Origin: Cytobacillus stercorigallinarum
GTDB lineage: Bacteria; Bacillota; Bacilli; Bacillales; Cytobacillaceae
DNA length: 34,226 nucleotides
Assembly: GCF_014836495.1 (NCBI RefSeq)
Contig: NZ_JACSQT010000020.1
Span: forward strand, 1 to 34,226
Reading direction: 5' to 3'
Shown here: positions 11,344-21,195 of the stretch, in pieces
How the letters are laid out: every line of letters starts with the position of its first letter
Numbering within the stretch: position 1 is the stretch's first letter
Notes under the pieces: generated by a model
The model's database searches: none
What the model was told of the DNA's origin: nothing
Seen by the model: only the letters and a program-made list of their open reading frames with translations
Translations under genes and position numbers: made by a program

Positions 11344-12138
11344 TTGAAAAAGCGAATACCTTTATTGGTTGGTCTAATTCTAGTCACCGTACTTTTAGCA
11401 GGGTGTACGGAATTTAATGAGCCAATTACTTCCGAGAGTGAAGGCTTTTGGAACTCATACATCGTTTATCCGCTATCTTGGCTAATTATTAAAATTGCAG
11501 GTCTTATGGGCGGAAGCTATGGTTTGTCGATTATTGTCGTAACAATTCTGATTCGTCTAGTAATTCTACCATTGATGATTAAACAAACAAAGAGTTCTAA
11601 AGCAATGCAGGCAGTTCAGCCTGAGATGCAAAAGCTTCGTGAAAAATATAGTTCTAAAGATCAAAAGACACAACAAAAGCTTCAACAAGAAACAATGGAA
11701 TTGATGCAAAAACATGGTGTAAACCCATTGGCGGGTTGTTTACCATTGTTTGTACAAATGCCGATTCTTATTGGATTCTATCATGCGATTTCAAGAACGC
11801 GTGAAATTGCTAATCATAACTTCTTATGGTTTGACCTTGGAGATGCCGATCCATATTATATCTTGCCAGTTGTTGCGGGTATTACAACATTCATTCAACA
11901 GAAGATGATGATGGCTGGACAAGACTTTAGTGCAAATGAAATGATGGCAACGCAAATGAAAATGATGTTATGGTTAATGCCAATCATGATCGTTGTTTTC
12001 GCGATTAATTTCCCAGCAGCACTTTCCTTGTACTGGGTAGTTGGTAACTTATTTATGATTGTCCAAACTTATTTCATTAAAGGTCCAGATATTAAAAAAT
12101 CTAAAGAAACACAACCTGCGGGAGGAGCGAAAAAGTGA
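11344..12138 (+). CDS. yidC: membrane protein insertase YidC1 / SpoIIIJ
   Basis: YidC inserts and folds membrane proteins, alone or with Sec. The SpoIIIJ paralogue is also needed for forespore sigma-G activity in B. subtilis. The 264-residue protein has a lipoprotein signal with the lipobox LLAGC (Cys21) and the Gram-positive YidC core with the conserved R in [11 protein letters not shown], a hydrophilic helical hairpin and several membrane segments. The TTG start follows AAGGAGG. Its stop overlaps the GTG of jag by 4 bases, so the two are translationally coupled. Whether it is the SpoIIIJ or YqjG type is inferred from position. Confidence 0.96.
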   Translation: MKKRIPLLVGLILVTVLLAGCTEFNEPITSESEGFWNSYIVYPLSWLIIKIAGLMGGSYGLSIIVVTILIRLVILPLMIKQTKSSKAMQAVQPEMQKLREKYSSKDQKTQQKLQQETMELMQKHGVNPLAGCLPLFVQMPILIGFYHAISRTREIANHNFLWFDLGDADPYYILPVVAGITTFIQQKMMMAGQDFSANEMMATQMKMMLWLMPIMIVVFAINFPAALSLYWVVGNLFMIVQTYFIKGPDIKKSKETQPAGGAKK

Positions 12139-12758
12139 AAGAAATAACTGCTACAGGACAAACCGTCAATGAAGCAGTACATTCGGCTTTAGCTCAATTA
12201 CAAACAACAGAGGATCGCGTAGAAATAGAGATTCTCGAAGAAGGAAGGAAAGGGATCCTTGGTATATTCGGATCCCGTCCTGCAGTGATAAAAGCAACGA
12301 TGAAAATGGATCCGATTGCAGAAGCGGAGAAATTTTTATTAGAGGTCAGTGAGAAAATGGGCGCGCCGGTTGAAATTGAAACTGTTAGAGACGGTAAAAA
12401 TGTTGAATTTATTCTATCTGGTAATAAAATTGCTTTATTAATAGGTAAACGAGGTCAAACATTAAACGCTTTGCAGTATCTTACACAGCTTGTCGTCAAC
12501 AGATATTCTGATCAATATTTTAATATCATATTAGATGCAGAAAATTATCGCCAAAGAAGGATGGATACGTTGGTGCAGCTTGCTGAAAGATTGGCAAGCC
12601 AGGCAATCAAAACCGGTAAAAAGGTATCACTTGAGCCTATGCCTTCCTATGAGAGAAAAGTGATCCACTCTGCTTTATCTCATGTAAAAAAAGTAGAAAC
12701 GTATTCGGATGGCAATGATCCTCATCGACATATTGTGATTTCACCAGTTAAAAATTAA
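12135..12758 (+). CDS. jag: RNA-binding protein Jag (KhpB/EloR family)
   Basis: This 207-residue protein has the Jag_N domain ([14 protein letters not shown] start), a KH domain with the GxxG loop GKRG near residue 107, and a C-terminal R3H domain ([12 protein letters not shown]...). Jag/KhpB binds RNA and is tied to cell elongation and division in Gram-positives. In B. subtilis it is co-transcribed with spoIIIJ. It starts at a GTG inside the yidC stop and has GGAGGAG just upstream, within yidC. A terminator follows. Confidence 0.95.
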   Translation: MKEITATGQTVNEAVHSALAQLQTTEDRVEIEILEEGRKGILGIFGSRPAVIKATMKMDPIAEAEKFLLEVSEKMGAPVEIETVRDGKNVEFILSGNKIALLIGKRGQTLNALQYLTQLVVNRYSDQYFNIILDAENYRQRRMDTLVQLAERLASQAIKTGKKVSLEPMPSYERKVIHSALSHVKKVETYSDGNDPHRHIVISPVKN

Positions 12759-12770
12759 CTCCTACTACAT

Positions 12771-12799
12771 GGGTGTCCAAGCGGACGCTCTTTTTTTTT
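12771..12799 (+). terminator. jag terminator
   Basis: The stem GTGTCC/GGACGC (12773-12778 with 12783-12788, one G-T pair) has a 4-base loop and is followed by nine T's. It lies just after the jag stop and ends the yidC-jag transcript. Confidence 0.85.
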
Positions 12800-12925
12800 G
12801 GATAAAAACCCATTTACTTCTGAATCATTTTCGGAACTTACGAAAGAGGTTAGCAAACATTCGGAGCTGTTTTTATCAAAGAAATGGTCAAAGAGGAAAA
12901 TAATGAATTCAGCATTGAATGATTG

Positions 12926-13020
12926 TTATTCACATGTGGATAAGTTAAAATAGAGCATAATACGACTTGGATTCTGTGGATAATTTTTAGAAGAAAAAAA
13001 TTTGTCTATACTGTTGATAA
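12926..13020. promoter_or_regulatory. DnaA-box cluster outside oriC (jag-mnmE gap)
   Basis: Two perfect DnaA boxes abut as an inverted pair: TTATTCACA (12926-12934) and TGTGGATAA (12935-12943). A third perfect box is at 12975-12983, and a one-mismatch box is at 13012-13020. The cluster is in the 412-base gap between jag and mnmE, about 3 kb from oriC, and stops just before a candidate mnmE promoter. I see no gene in this gap. Confidence 0.75.
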
Positions 13021-13047
13021 CAGGTATTTTCTTTAATTGGGGGATTT

Positions 13048-13076
13048 TTGACGATGATGATCTCGCTTTTAATAAT
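13048..13076 (+). promoter_or_regulatory. candidate mnmE operon promoter
   Basis: TTGACG (13048-13053) and AATAAT (13071-13076) are separated by 17 bases, about 95 bases before the mnmE start and directly downstream of the DnaA-box cluster. Confidence 0.5.
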
Positions 13077-13170
13077 TGTTTGCATATGATATTCTGTTTT
13101 TTTGGGAAATAATTTTTTCATAGATTAAAGATAAGTAACTATAGATAAAAATGAAATGAGGTGAAGCCGC

Positions 13171-14556
13171 TTGGAACTTGATACAATAGCTGCTATATCA
13201 ACTCCTATGGGTGAAGGCGCAATTGCAATTGTACGGCTGAGCGGACCTGAAGCTTTTGATATAGCGGACCATTTATTTAAAAGTGTGGGAGATAAACGTT
13301 TGAAAGAAGTCCCTTCCCACACGATTCATTATGGCCATATTATTGATCCGAAGACAGACCAAGTTGCTGAAGAAGTAATGGTCTCGGCCATGAAGGGTCC
13401 AAAGACATTTACAAAAGAAGATGTGATTGAGATTAACTGTCACGGTGGACTTGTTTCTGTCAATCGCGTCCTGCAATTGATGTTGACAAATGGTGCTCGC
13501 TTAGCTGAACCAGGTGAATTTACAAAGCGTGCTTTTTTAAATGGTCGCATTGATTTATCGCAAGCGGAAGCAGTGATGGATTTAATCCGAGCGAAAACGG
13601 ATAAGGCGATGAATGTTGCCTTAGGACAAATGGAAGGCAGATTGTCAAATTTAATAAAAAGGTTACGACAAGAGATTCTTGAAGTACTTGCCCATGTGGA
13701 AGTGAATATTGACTATCCCGAATATGATGATGTTGAGGAAATGACACATCATTTACTACTAGAGAAGGCAAGCTTCGTTCAAAAGGAAATCGAGCAGTTG
13801 CTACGTACATCCCAGCAAGGGAAAATTTTACGTGAAGGTTTATCAACGGTCATCGTTGGACGCCCGAATGTTGGTAAATCTTCGTTATTAAATAGTCTAG
13901 TCCATGAAAATAAAGCGATCGTGACAGATATCCCAGGTACAACAAGAGATGTAATAGAAGAATACGTGAATGTAAGAGGCGTACCGTTAAAATTAGTAGA
14001 TACGGCTGGTATTCGCGAAACAGAAGATATTGTCGAAAGAATAGGGGTAGAGAGATCACGACAAGTATTAAAAGAAGCGGATCTTATTTTACTCGTTGTG
14101 AACTATTCGGATGAGCTTACGGATGAAGATATCAATTTGTTTAAAGCAGTCGAAGGCATGGATGTAATTGTCATCGTGAATAAAACCGATTTAGAACAAA
14201 AGATTGATATGGAAAAAGTGAGACAACTCGCAGCTAATCAGAAGCTTGTGACAACCTCTCTTTTAGAAGAACAAGGAATTAACGAGCTTGAAGAGGCGAT
14301 TTCTGAATTATTCTTTACTGGCTCTATTGAAGCAGAAGACATGACATATGTCTCTAACTCAAGACATATTGCTCTTTTACACCAAGCGTTAAATTCAATA
14401 AATGATGCAATAGAGGGTGTTGATCTTGGTACACCAATCGACATCGTACAAATAGATTTGACAAGAACATGGGAAATTCTAGGGGAGATTATTGGAGATA
14501 GTGTACAAGATAGTTTAATTGACCAGTTATTCTCTCAGTTCTGTCTTGGAAAATAA
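13171..14556 (+). CDS. mnmE: tRNA modification GTPase MnmE
   Basis: MnmE acts with MnmG to add the (carboxymethyl)aminomethyl group to wobble uridine 34 of certain tRNAs, using a folate-derived carbon. The 461-residue protein has the N-terminal formyl-tetrahydrofolate-binding domain, a helical domain and an inserted G domain with G1 GRPNVGKS (230-237), DTAG near 275 and NKTD near 340. The conserved C-terminal C-x-G-K is CLGK. The TTG start is preceded by GAGGTGA at good spacing. It leads the mnmE-mnmG-rsmG operon. Confidence 0.98.
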   Translation: MELDTIAAISTPMGEGAIAIVRLSGPEAFDIADHLFKSVGDKRLKEVPSHTIHYGHIIDPKTDQVAEEVMVSAMKGPKTFTKEDVIEINCHGGLVSVNRVLQLMLTNGARLAEPGEFTKRAFLNGRIDLSQAEAVMDLIRAKTDKAMNVALGQMEGRLSNLIKRLRQEILEVLAHVEVNIDYPEYDDVEEMTHHLLLEKASFVQKEIEQLLRTSQQGKILREGLSTVIVGRPNVGKSSLLNSLVHENKAIVTDIPGTTRDVIEEYVNVRGVPLKLVDTAGIRETEDIVERIGVERSRQVLKEADLILLVVNYSDELTDEDINLFKAVEGMDVIVIVNKTDLEQKIDMEKVRQLAANQKLVTTSLLEEQGINELEEAISELFFTGSIEAEDMTYVSNSRHIALLHQALNSINDAIEGVDLGTPIDIVQIDLTRTWEILGEIIGDSVQDSLIDQLFSQFCLGK

Positions 14557-14601
14557 GAAAAAACCGTTGATATATAGATAAGAAAAGGGAGGTAAAATGA
14601 A

Positions 14602-16491
14602 ATGGCTTATGAAGCAGGTTCATATGACGTTATTGTTATCGGTGCCGGTCATGCAGGAGTTGAAGCAGGTCTTGCCTCAGCTCGAATCGGGGCAAAAACT
14701 TTAATGGTCACAATCAATCTTGATATGGTTGCCTTTATGCCATGTAATCCCTCAATTGGTGGACCGGCAAAAGGAATCGTCGTTCGGGAAATTGACGCAT
14801 TAGGCGGCGAGATGGGGAAAAATATTGATAAGACCTATATCCAAATGCGTATGCTTAATACAGGTAAAGGCCCCGCAGTAAGAGCATTAAGAGCACAAGC
14901 AGATAAATTTACGTATCAACATGAAATGAAAAAAACATTAGAAAACCAAGAGAATTTGACCTTATTACAAGGTATGGTTGAAAGTTTAATTGTTGAAGAT
15001 GGTGAATGTAGAGGGATTATTACACAAACAGGCGCTACTTACTATGCGAAATCTGTTGTTATTACTACTGGTACATTCCTTCGTGGAGAAATTATCTTAG
15101 GAGAATTAAAGTATTCCAGTGGACCCAATAACCAACAACCATCGATCAAGTTATCCGAACATCTAGAAGCTTTAGGTTTTGATATGGTTCGTTTTAAAAC
15201 GGGAACGCCACCGCGCGTAAATAGTCACTCAATTGATTATAGTAAAACAGAAATACAACCAGGTGATGATGTTCCTAGAGCATTCTCATATGAAACGACT
15301 AAATATATTACTGAACAACTGCCTTGTTGGTTAACATACACGAACGAAAAAACGCATACGCTCATCGACAATAACCTACATCGTTCTCCGATGTATTCTG
15401 GTATGATCAAAGGGACAGGTCCTCGTTATTGCCCGTCAATTGAGGATAAGGTGGTTCGTTTTAATGACAAACCGAGACATCAAATTTTCCTTGAGCCAGA
15501 AGGAAGAAATACGCAAGAAGTCTATGTACAAGGATTATCAACCAGTTTACCTGAAGATGTACAACAAGACATTTTGCGCACGATTCCAGGTTTAGAGAAT
15601 GTGCAAATGATGAGAGCAGGTTATGCAATTGAATATGATTCCATTGTCCCGACGCAATTATGGCCAACATTGGAAACGAAAAAAGTGAAAAACCTCTATA
15701 CTGCCGGCCAGATAAATGGTACATCCGGTTATGAAGAAGCAGCCGGACAAGGTCTAATGGCAGGGATGAATGCAGGGCTTCATTCACTTGGTAGAGAGCA
15801 AGTAATCTTAAGTCGCTCGGATGGCTATATCGGGGTACTCATTGATGATTTAGTAACGAAGGGGACGAACGAACCTTATCGTTTGTTAACTTCTAGAGCG
15901 GAATACCGTCTATTATTACGCCATGATAATGCCGATCTGCGTTTAACAGAAATAGGTTATAACGTGGGTATGATTAGTGAAGAACGTTATCAAAAATTCT
16001 TGTCTAAAAAACAGCAAATTGAAGAAGAAATAATGCGTCTAAAGAAGATTATTTTAAAACCAAATGCTGAGGTTCAAGGTTTAATTCAATCCCTAGGTGG
16101 AAGTGAATTAAAAGATGGTATACGTGCAAGTGATTTATTAAAAAGACCAGAAATGTCTTATGCTCATATTGAACAACTTGCTAAAGCAACGAGTGAGTTA
16201 GATGATGAGGTAAAAGAACAAGTAGAAATACAGATTAAGTATGAGGGCTATATTGAAAAATCATTACAACAAGTAGACAGACTGAAAAAAATGGAAAACA
16301 AAAAAATTCCAAATCAAATCGATTATGATGATATCAATGGGCTTGCGTCTGAAGCACGCCAAAAATTGAAATCAGTGCGTCCTCTATCTTTAGCACAAGC
16401 GTCTCGTATTTCTGGTGTAAACCCAGCAGATATTTCTATTCTACTCGTTTATTTAGAACAAGGGAGAATTGCGAAAGTCGCTAATGAATAA
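14602..16491 (+). CDS. mnmG: tRNA wobble-uridine modification FAD enzyme MnmG (GidA)
   Basis: MnmG is the FAD- and NADH-using partner of MnmE in tRNA U34 modification. The 629-residue length is normal for long-form MnmG. It has the N-terminal FAD-binding GAGHAGVEA (from residue 14), [11 protein letters not shown] near 48, the conserved C-terminal [13 protein letters not shown] that binds FAD, and [10 protein letters not shown]. The ATG follows AAAGGGAGGT. It begins 45 bases after mnmE and ends 15 bases before rsmG, so the three form an operon. Confidence 0.98.
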   Translation: MAYEAGSYDVIVIGAGHAGVEAGLASARIGAKTLMVTINLDMVAFMPCNPSIGGPAKGIVVREIDALGGEMGKNIDKTYIQMRMLNTGKGPAVRALRAQADKFTYQHEMKKTLENQENLTLLQGMVESLIVEDGECRGIITQTGATYYAKSVVITTGTFLRGEIILGELKYSSGPNNQQPSIKLSEHLEALGFDMVRFKTGTPPRVNSHSIDYSKTEIQPGDDVPRAFSYETTKYITEQLPCWLTYTNEKTHTLIDNNLHRSPMYSGMIKGTGPRYCPSIEDKVVRFNDKPRHQIFLEPEGRNTQEVYVQGLSTSLPEDVQQDILRTIPGLENVQMMRAGYAIEYDSIVPTQLWPTLETKKVKNLYTAGQINGTSGYEEAAGQGLMAGMNAGLHSLGREQVILSRSDGYIGVLIDDLVTKGTNEPYRLLTSRAEYRLLLRHDNADLRLTEIGYNVGMISEERYQKFLSKKQQIEEEIMRLKKIILKPNAEVQGLIQSLGGSELKDGIRASDLLKRPEMSYAHIEQLAKATSELDDEVKEQVEIQIKYEGYIEKSLQQVDRLKKMENKKIPNQIDYDDINGLASEARQKLKSVRPLSLAQASRISGVNPADISILLVYLEQGRIAKVANE

Positions 16492-16506
16492 GAGAGGATT
16501 GAACGC

Positions 16507-17226
16507 ATGAATACAGAACAATTTGTTCATTTGCTTAAGGAGAAGGGAATTTCCCTCTCCGACCAGCAAATGGAACAGTATGAATTGTACTATTCGACGC
16601 TTGTTGAATGGAATGAAAAAATGAATTTAACGGCCATCACAGAAAAAGATGAAGTATATTTAAAGCATTTTTATGACAGCATCTCAGCTGCTTTTTATTA
16701 CGATTTCAATCAGCCGTTAAAGGTATGTGACGTTGGAGCAGGAGCAGGTTTTCCAAGTATCCCTTTAAAAATTGCTTTTCCTCAAATCCAAGTGACAATC
16801 GTAGATTCTTTAAACAAACGGATTGGTTTTTTAAATCATTTAGCTGAAGAACTTGGGTTAGATCATGTCGAGTTTGTACATGATCGCGCAGAGACATTTG
16901 GCAAAAACAAAAAATACCGCGAAAGCTTTGATCTTGTCACAGCAAGAGCAGTAGCAAGATTGTCGGTACTGAGTGAATTATGCTTGCCCTTAGTCAAAGT
17001 CGGTGGTACCTTTTTAGCTATGAAAGGTGCAGGGGCTGAACAAGAACTAGATAAAGCAAACAAAGCAATAACAACCTTTGGTGGTAAACTGATAGATTCA
17101 CACACTTTCACATTACCGGAAGAAGAAAGTGAAAGAAACATTCTAGTAATTAAGAAAGAAAAATCTACCCCTAATAAATATCCAAGAAAGCCGGGAACGC
17201 CTAATAAATCACCGATTGAATCGTGA
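16507..17226 (+). CDS. rsmG: 16S rRNA (guanine-N7) methyltransferase RsmG (GidB)
   Basis: RsmG methylates N7 of G527 (E. coli numbering) in 16S rRNA using S-adenosylmethionine. Loss of it gives low-level streptomycin resistance in several bacteria. The 239-residue protein has the SAM-binding motif [14 protein letters not shown] near residue 75, the family-conserved [11 protein letters not shown] near 37, and TARAVA near 145. AGAGAGGATTG precedes the ATG. It is the last gene of the mnmE-mnmG-rsmG run and lies 111 bases before noc. Confidence 0.97.
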   Translation: MNTEQFVHLLKEKGISLSDQQMEQYELYYSTLVEWNEKMNLTAITEKDEVYLKHFYDSISAAFYYDFNQPLKVCDVGAGAGFPSIPLKIAFPQIQVTIVDSLNKRIGFLNHLAEELGLDHVEFVHDRAETFGKNKKYRESFDLVTARAVARLSVLSELCLPLVKVGGTFLAMKGAGAEQELDKANKAITTFGGKLIDSHTFTLPEEESERNILVIKKEKSTPNKYPRKPGTPNKSPIES

Positions 17227-17337
17227 AATTGAGCGTGTATGGTTTTTAATATCACTATAAATTGATAGATCATCGCAGGATTTGTCTACTTTGTAGAGAA
17301 TAGGTTATAGGGAGTTTCGTAAAGGTGGTGCAGGGTG

Positions 17338-18231
17338 ATGAAGCATTCTTTCTCACGCCTTTTTGGCCTAGGCGAAAAGGAAAAAACAAATGAAGACAAG
17401 CTAGACGAACAAGCAGATATGGAAATGGAAGAGGCAGATACATTAGCAAGCCAAGAAGAGGTAAAGAAGATACCAATTGATCAAATCGTTCCTAACCGTT
17501 TTCAGCCTCGGACAATATTTGATGATGAGAAAATAGAAGAGCTTTCTCGTACAATTCATATTCACGGTATTATTCAACCCATTGTCGTTAGAGAATACGG
17601 TGACAATCAATTTGAAATTATTGCAGGTGAGCGTCGCTGGCGTGCAATGAATAAATTGGGTTGGGAAGAAGTTCCCGCCATTGTCAAGAATATGAGTGAT
17701 ACAGAAACGGCCTCAATTGCGCTTATTGAAAATTTGCAGCGTGAAGAGCTTTCGCCTATTGAAGAAGCGGTTGCTTACGGAAAGCTACTAGAGTTACATA
17801 ACTTAACACAAGAAGCATTGGCACAACGTCTAGGAAAAGGGCAATCAACAGTAGCCAATAAATTAAGGTTGTTAAAATTACCAGAAGAAGTACAAGAGTC
17901 CCTTTTAAGAAAAGAAATCACGGAACGACATGCAAGGGCATTAATTCCATTAAAAAGCCACGAGAAGCAAGTGAGTTTATTAGCTGAAGTCGTTGAAAAA
18001 CATCTCAATGTAAAGCAAACAGAAGACCGAGTGGTAAAGCTTTTAGAAAAAGATCAACCAAAGGCAAAACCAAGAAGAAAAGCTTTCAGTAAAGATATGC
18101 GTATTGCTGTCAACACTATTCGCCAATCGCTTTCAATGGTCTCTGATAGTGGCATAAACTTAGATTCACAAGAGGAAGAATTTGATGAATTCTATCAAAT
18201 AACCATCAAAATTCCAAAAAAGAAAAAATAA
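17338..18231 (+). CDS. noc: nucleoid occlusion protein Noc
   Basis: Noc is a ParB-family CTP-binding DNA protein that blocks cell division over the nucleoid and associates with the membrane. The protein starts [12 protein letters not shown], the amphipathic membrane-targeting tip of Noc. It has the ParB CTP-binding motif GERRWRA and a helix-turn-helix around [22 protein letters not shown] lies directly before the ATG; the ATG at 17338 fits homologues and has AAGGTGG upstream. Length is 297 residues. No perfect Noc-binding site (ATTTCCCGGGAAAT) is in this window. Confidence 0.96.
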   Translation: MKHSFSRLFGLGEKEKTNEDKLDEQADMEMEEADTLASQEEVKKIPIDQIVPNRFQPRTIFDDEKIEELSRTIHIHGIIQPIVVREYGDNQFEIIAGERRWRAMNKLGWEEVPAIVKNMSDTETASIALIENLQREELSPIEEAVAYGKLLELHNLTQEALAQRLGKGQSTVANKLRLLKLPEEVQESLLRKEITERHARALIPLKSHEKQVSLLAEVVEKHLNVKQTEDRVVKLLEKDQPKAKPRRKAFSKDMRIAVNTIRQSLSMVSDSGINLDSQEEEFDEFYQITIKIPKKKK

Positions 18232-18238
18232 ATAACCA

Positions 18239-18281
18239 AGCCAATCTCAAATCACCTTTTGCGAGATATGGCTCTTTTTTT
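18239..18281 (+). terminator. noc terminator
   Basis: AGCCA-ATCTC (from 18239) pairs with GAGAT-A-TGGCT (to 18273) with a one-base bulge, followed by seven T's. It lies just after the noc stop. Confidence 0.75.
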
Positions 18282-18473
18282 ATCCTGAAAATAGCCTCTG
18301 GAAGATTTTCTTATTTTTCTTAAAATAATTATTCTTCCCCTCACGTTCATGATAAAATAGATTCGTGCTTTGAAAAAGTGACAAACGTACAAACACAATG
18401 ATGTCTTTAATAGGGTTTTTAATAGATTACATACGTAGAAAAACAAACATGTGAAGAAAGCAGGTGAGTTCAG

Positions 18474-19235
18474 GTGGGGAAAACGATTGCTTTAGCTAAC
18501 CAAAAGGGTGGCGTAGGAAAAACAACAACAGCAGTGAACTTAGGTGCATGTCTGGCTTCTATGGGCAAAAAAGTGTTGCTTGTAGATATAGACCCACAAG
18601 GAAATGCCACGAGTGGTATTGGTATTGAGAAAGCGGAAGTAGACTATTGTATTTATGATGTATTAGTGGACGATTTAGAAGCAAGTAAAGCCATCAAACC
18701 AACAATTGTAGAGAAACTGCATATTATACCTGCTACGATTCAACTAGCAGGAGCGGAGATTGAACTTGTCCCAACCATCTCAAGAGAAGTCCGTTTAAAA
18801 AGAGCGTTAGAAGACGTGAAGGAGAACTATGATTATATTATTATCGATTGTCCTCCATCACTAGGATTACTAACACTCAATTCATTAACAGCATCCGATG
18901 CCGTATTAATTCCTGTTCAATGTGAATATTATGCGCTTGAAGGATTAAGTCAACTTTTGAATACAGTAAGACTTGTGCAAAAACATTTAAATCAAGATCT
19001 GCGTATTGAGGGCGTTCTGTTAACAATGTTGGATGCAAGAACGAATTTAGGGATTCAAGTCATAGAAGAAGTGAAAAAGTATTTTCAAGATAAAGTGTAT
19101 CGCACGGTGATTCCTAGAAATGTACGCTTAAGTGAAGCACCAAGTCATGGCGAGCCAATTATCACATATGATCCAAAGTCTCGCGGAGCAGAAGTATACT
19201 TAGACTTAGCAAAGGAAGTGTTAACAAATGGCTAA
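18474..19235 (+). CDS. parA: chromosome partitioning ATPase ParA (Soj)
   Basis: Soj is a Walker-type ATPase that, with ParB, positions newly replicated origins; in B. subtilis it also regulates DnaA. The 253-residue protein has the deviant Walker A KGGVGKTT at 11-18, Walker A' DIDPQGN near 39, and Walker B IIIDCPPSLG near 122. The GTG start is preceded by AGGTGAG. The end overlaps the start of parB by 8 bases. I could not define a convincing promoter in the 242-base gap after noc. Confidence 0.98.
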   Translation: MGKTIALANQKGGVGKTTTAVNLGACLASMGKKVLLVDIDPQGNATSGIGIEKAEVDYCIYDVLVDDLEASKAIKPTIVEKLHIIPATIQLAGAEIELVPTISREVRLKRALEDVKENYDYIIIDCPPSLGLLTLNSLTASDAVLIPVQCEYYALEGLSQLLNTVRLVQKHLNQDLRIEGVLLTMLDARTNLGIQVIEEVKKYFQDKVYRTVIPRNVRLSEAPSHGEPIITYDPKSRGAEVYLDLAKEVLTNG

Positions 19236-20082
19236 GGGGTTAGGAAAAGGGCTCAATGCCTTCTTTACGAATGTGGACAAAGAAAGTGAAGAGACAATTG
19301 TAGAAATCAAACTTAAGGAAATACGTCCTAATCCGTATCAACCGCGAAAAATCTTCACAAAAGAGAGCATAGAAGAACTAAAACAATCGATTCTTACACA
19401 CGGAATCCTCCAACCCATCATTGTTCGTAAAAGCATTAAAGGCTATGAAATTGTTGTTGGTGAAAGAAGATATCGGGCAGCAAGAGAGGCCAATATGGCG
19501 ACGATGCCAGTTATTATTCGCGATCTATCGGAACAACAAATGATGGAATTAGCTATATTAGAAAACCTTCAAAGAGAAGATTTAACACCAATTGAAGAAG
19601 GCGCAGCTTATCAATTATTAATAGAAAAGTTGAATATTACGCAAGAGGAATTGGCTAAGAGATTAGGAAAAAGTCGTCCGCATATTGCCAATCATATTCG
19701 CTTACTTTCACTGCCAGCTAAAGTACAAGAGATGATTGCTGATGGGGAATTAACGATGGGTCACGGCCGGACACTGTTAGGGTTAAAGAAAAAATCTCTT
19801 ATGGATACGGTTGTCGAAAAAGTGTTAAAAGACTCTTTAAATGTAAGGCAGTTAGAACAATGGATCGGGCAATTAAACGAAAAAGTTCCACGTGAAACAA
19901 AGAAGAAAGTAAATAAAGATGTATTTATTCAATCACATGAATCTTCGCTTAGAGAAAGATTTGGCACAAACGTGCATATTAAAAAAGGAAAAAAGAAAGG
20001 GAAAATAGAAATCGAATTCTTTTCTAACGACGATTTGGAGCGAATACTGGATCTTTTAGATCAGCAAAAAGAATCCATCTAG
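19228..20082 (+). CDS. parB: chromosome partitioning protein ParB (Spo0J)
   Basis: ParB is a CTP-dependent DNA clamp that loads at parS, spreads, and recruits SMC to the origin. In B. subtilis Spo0J also affects sporulation through Soj. The 284-residue protein has NPYQPRK, the CTP-binding GERRYRAA near residue 82 and the helix-turn-helix AKRLGKSRPHIANHIRLL near 145. The C-terminal dimerisation segment ends in a short acidic-basic stretch. It overlaps parA, and its own coding sequence holds a parS-like site. Confidence 0.98.
   Translation: MAKGLGKGLNAFFTNVDKESEETIVEIKLKEIRPNPYQPRKIFTKESIEELKQSILTHGILQPIIVRKSIKGYEIVVGERRYRAAREANMATMPVIIRDLSEQQMMELAILENLQREDLTPIEEGAAYQLLIEKLNITQEELAKRLGKSRPHIANHIRLLSLPAKVQEMIADGELTMGHGRTLLGLKKKSLMDTVVEKVLKDSLNVRQLEQWIGQLNEKVPRETKKKVNKDVFIQSHESSLRERFGTNVHIKKGKKKGKIEIEFFSNDDLERILDLLDQQKESI
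19884..19899. promoter_or_regulatory. parS: parS site within parB
   Basis: The 16-mer AGTTCCACGTGAAACA differs only at its first base from TGTTCCACGTGAAACA, the known B. subtilis parS inside spo0J. Its core CCACGTGAAAC is intact. Confidence 0.88.
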
Positions 20083-20144
20083 CCGCTTAGTCGTTTGCTA
20101 GATAGACATCATGAAAAGATAGAAAGTATATTTGGGTAGCTCTG

Positions 20145-20846
20145 ATGTTTTTATTAGGTACGGTAGTCAATGCACTTTTAATTATTTTCGGTACAATAGT
20201 CGGTAAGTTCCTTAATCGTATTCCTGACAAAATGAAAGATACAGTGATGCAAGCAATTGGCTTGGCGGTAATGGTACTAGGTTTACAGATGGGACTTAAG
20301 AGTGAAAACTTCTTAGTGGTCATTCTTAGTCTCGTTTTTGGGGCGATGCTTGGAGAATGGTTAAAATTAGAAGATAGACTTAATCAAGTCGGTATTCTGT
20401 TAGAAAATAAAATTGGATCCAATCATCAAGGTAGCATTTCTCAGGGATTTGTCACAGCCACATTAATTTTTGTTATTGGGGCAATGGGTGTCATCGGTGC
20501 ATTAGATAGTGGAATTCGTGGAGATCATTCGGTCTTATATACAAAATCAATTATAGATGGTTTCACGGCTTTAATTTTAACGACCACTTTAGGTATCGGT
20601 GTCATTTTCTCAGCCATCCCTGTCTTTATTTATCAAGGGTTGATCGCATTATTTGCAACACAAATTGATAAATGGATTCCCCAAGCATGGATGGACAGCT
20701 TTATTCTAGAAATGACAGCTACAGGCGGCTTAATGATTTTTGCCATCGGCTTGAACTTAATGGGATTAACGAAAATCAGAGTAGCAAATCTCTTACCTGG
20801 TATATTTGTCACCGCCCTTGTCGTTTCTTTCTATTACTTCTTATAA
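20145..20846 (+). CDS. DUF554 family membrane protein
   Basis: This 233-residue, strongly hydrophobic protein has about six or seven membrane segments. It starts MFLLGTVVNALLIIFGT and contains GAMLGEWLKLEDRLNQ, typical of the DUF554 (YdfK/YqgA-like) family. The function of the family is not established. It lies 62 bases after parB, a position seen in other Bacillaceae. The upstream GGGTAG is a poor ribosome-binding site, so the start is less sure. A terminator follows. Confidence 0.85.
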   Translation: MFLLGTVVNALLIIFGTIVGKFLNRIPDKMKDTVMQAIGLAVMVLGLQMGLKSENFLVVILSLVFGAMLGEWLKLEDRLNQVGILLENKIGSNHQGSISQGFVTATLIFVIGAMGVIGALDSGIRGDHSVLYTKSIIDGFTALILTTTLGIGVIFSAIPVFIYQGLIALFATQIDKWIPQAWMDSFILEMTATGGLMIFAIGLNLMGLTKIRVANLLPGIFVTALVVSFYYFL

Positions 20847-20853
20847 TTTAGGC

Positions 20854-20894
20854 AACGAACGATCCTTAGTAGGCATGGATTGTTCGTTTTTCTT
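20854..20894 (+). terminator. DUF554 gene terminator
   Basis: ACGAACGATCC (20855-20865) pairs with GGATTGTTCGT (20877-20887) with one G-T pair, followed by a T-rich tail, directly after the DUF554 stop. Confidence 0.85.
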
Positions 20895-20957
20895 CGGTTT
20901 CAAGTCTCTATACTAAGGGTGATTGAAGTATTCGAGTCCCAATGCGTAGAAGGATTG

Positions 20958-21095
20958 TTAGGCAAAAGCAGTAGAATACTCAATCTTCTTAGAATAATCA
21001 CATTCCCACTCTAATCGGGCCAGCATTCGTTTTACATATCGGAGAGAAAAGCGAAAGTAAGTTCCATATGTTTTTCTTTTTGTCGATTCCAGCAT
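20958..21095 (-). CDS. orphan 45-codon open frame of unknown nature
   Basis: The 349-base gap before yyaC holds a minus-strand ATG frame of 45 residues (start MLESTKRKTYGTYFR, with EWECDYSKK further on) that looks protein-like. The frame stays open further upstream to 21182 without a good start or ribosome-binding site. I do not recognise it. It could be a decayed gene, a piece of a dispersed repeat, or chance. The rest of the gap shows only the terminator and an 8-bp inverted repeat at 21131-21161. Confidence 0.25.
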   Translation of the reverse strand: MLESTKRKTYGTYFRFSLRYVKRMLARLEWECDYSKKIEYSTAFA

Positions 21096-21195
21096 TGTTA
21101 GGAAAAGAAATGTGCACAAAGAAAATACGCGGCGATTTGCGTCTGGAAAACGAAAATCGTCACGTATCGGTAGCTCTATGATTTATTTATCAATA

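Noticed and set aside
21131..21161. Terminator of yyaC
   Set aside because: The 8-bp stem is real, but on the minus strand the following T's are scattered and the stem contains a G-T pair; support is too weak to list as a terminator.
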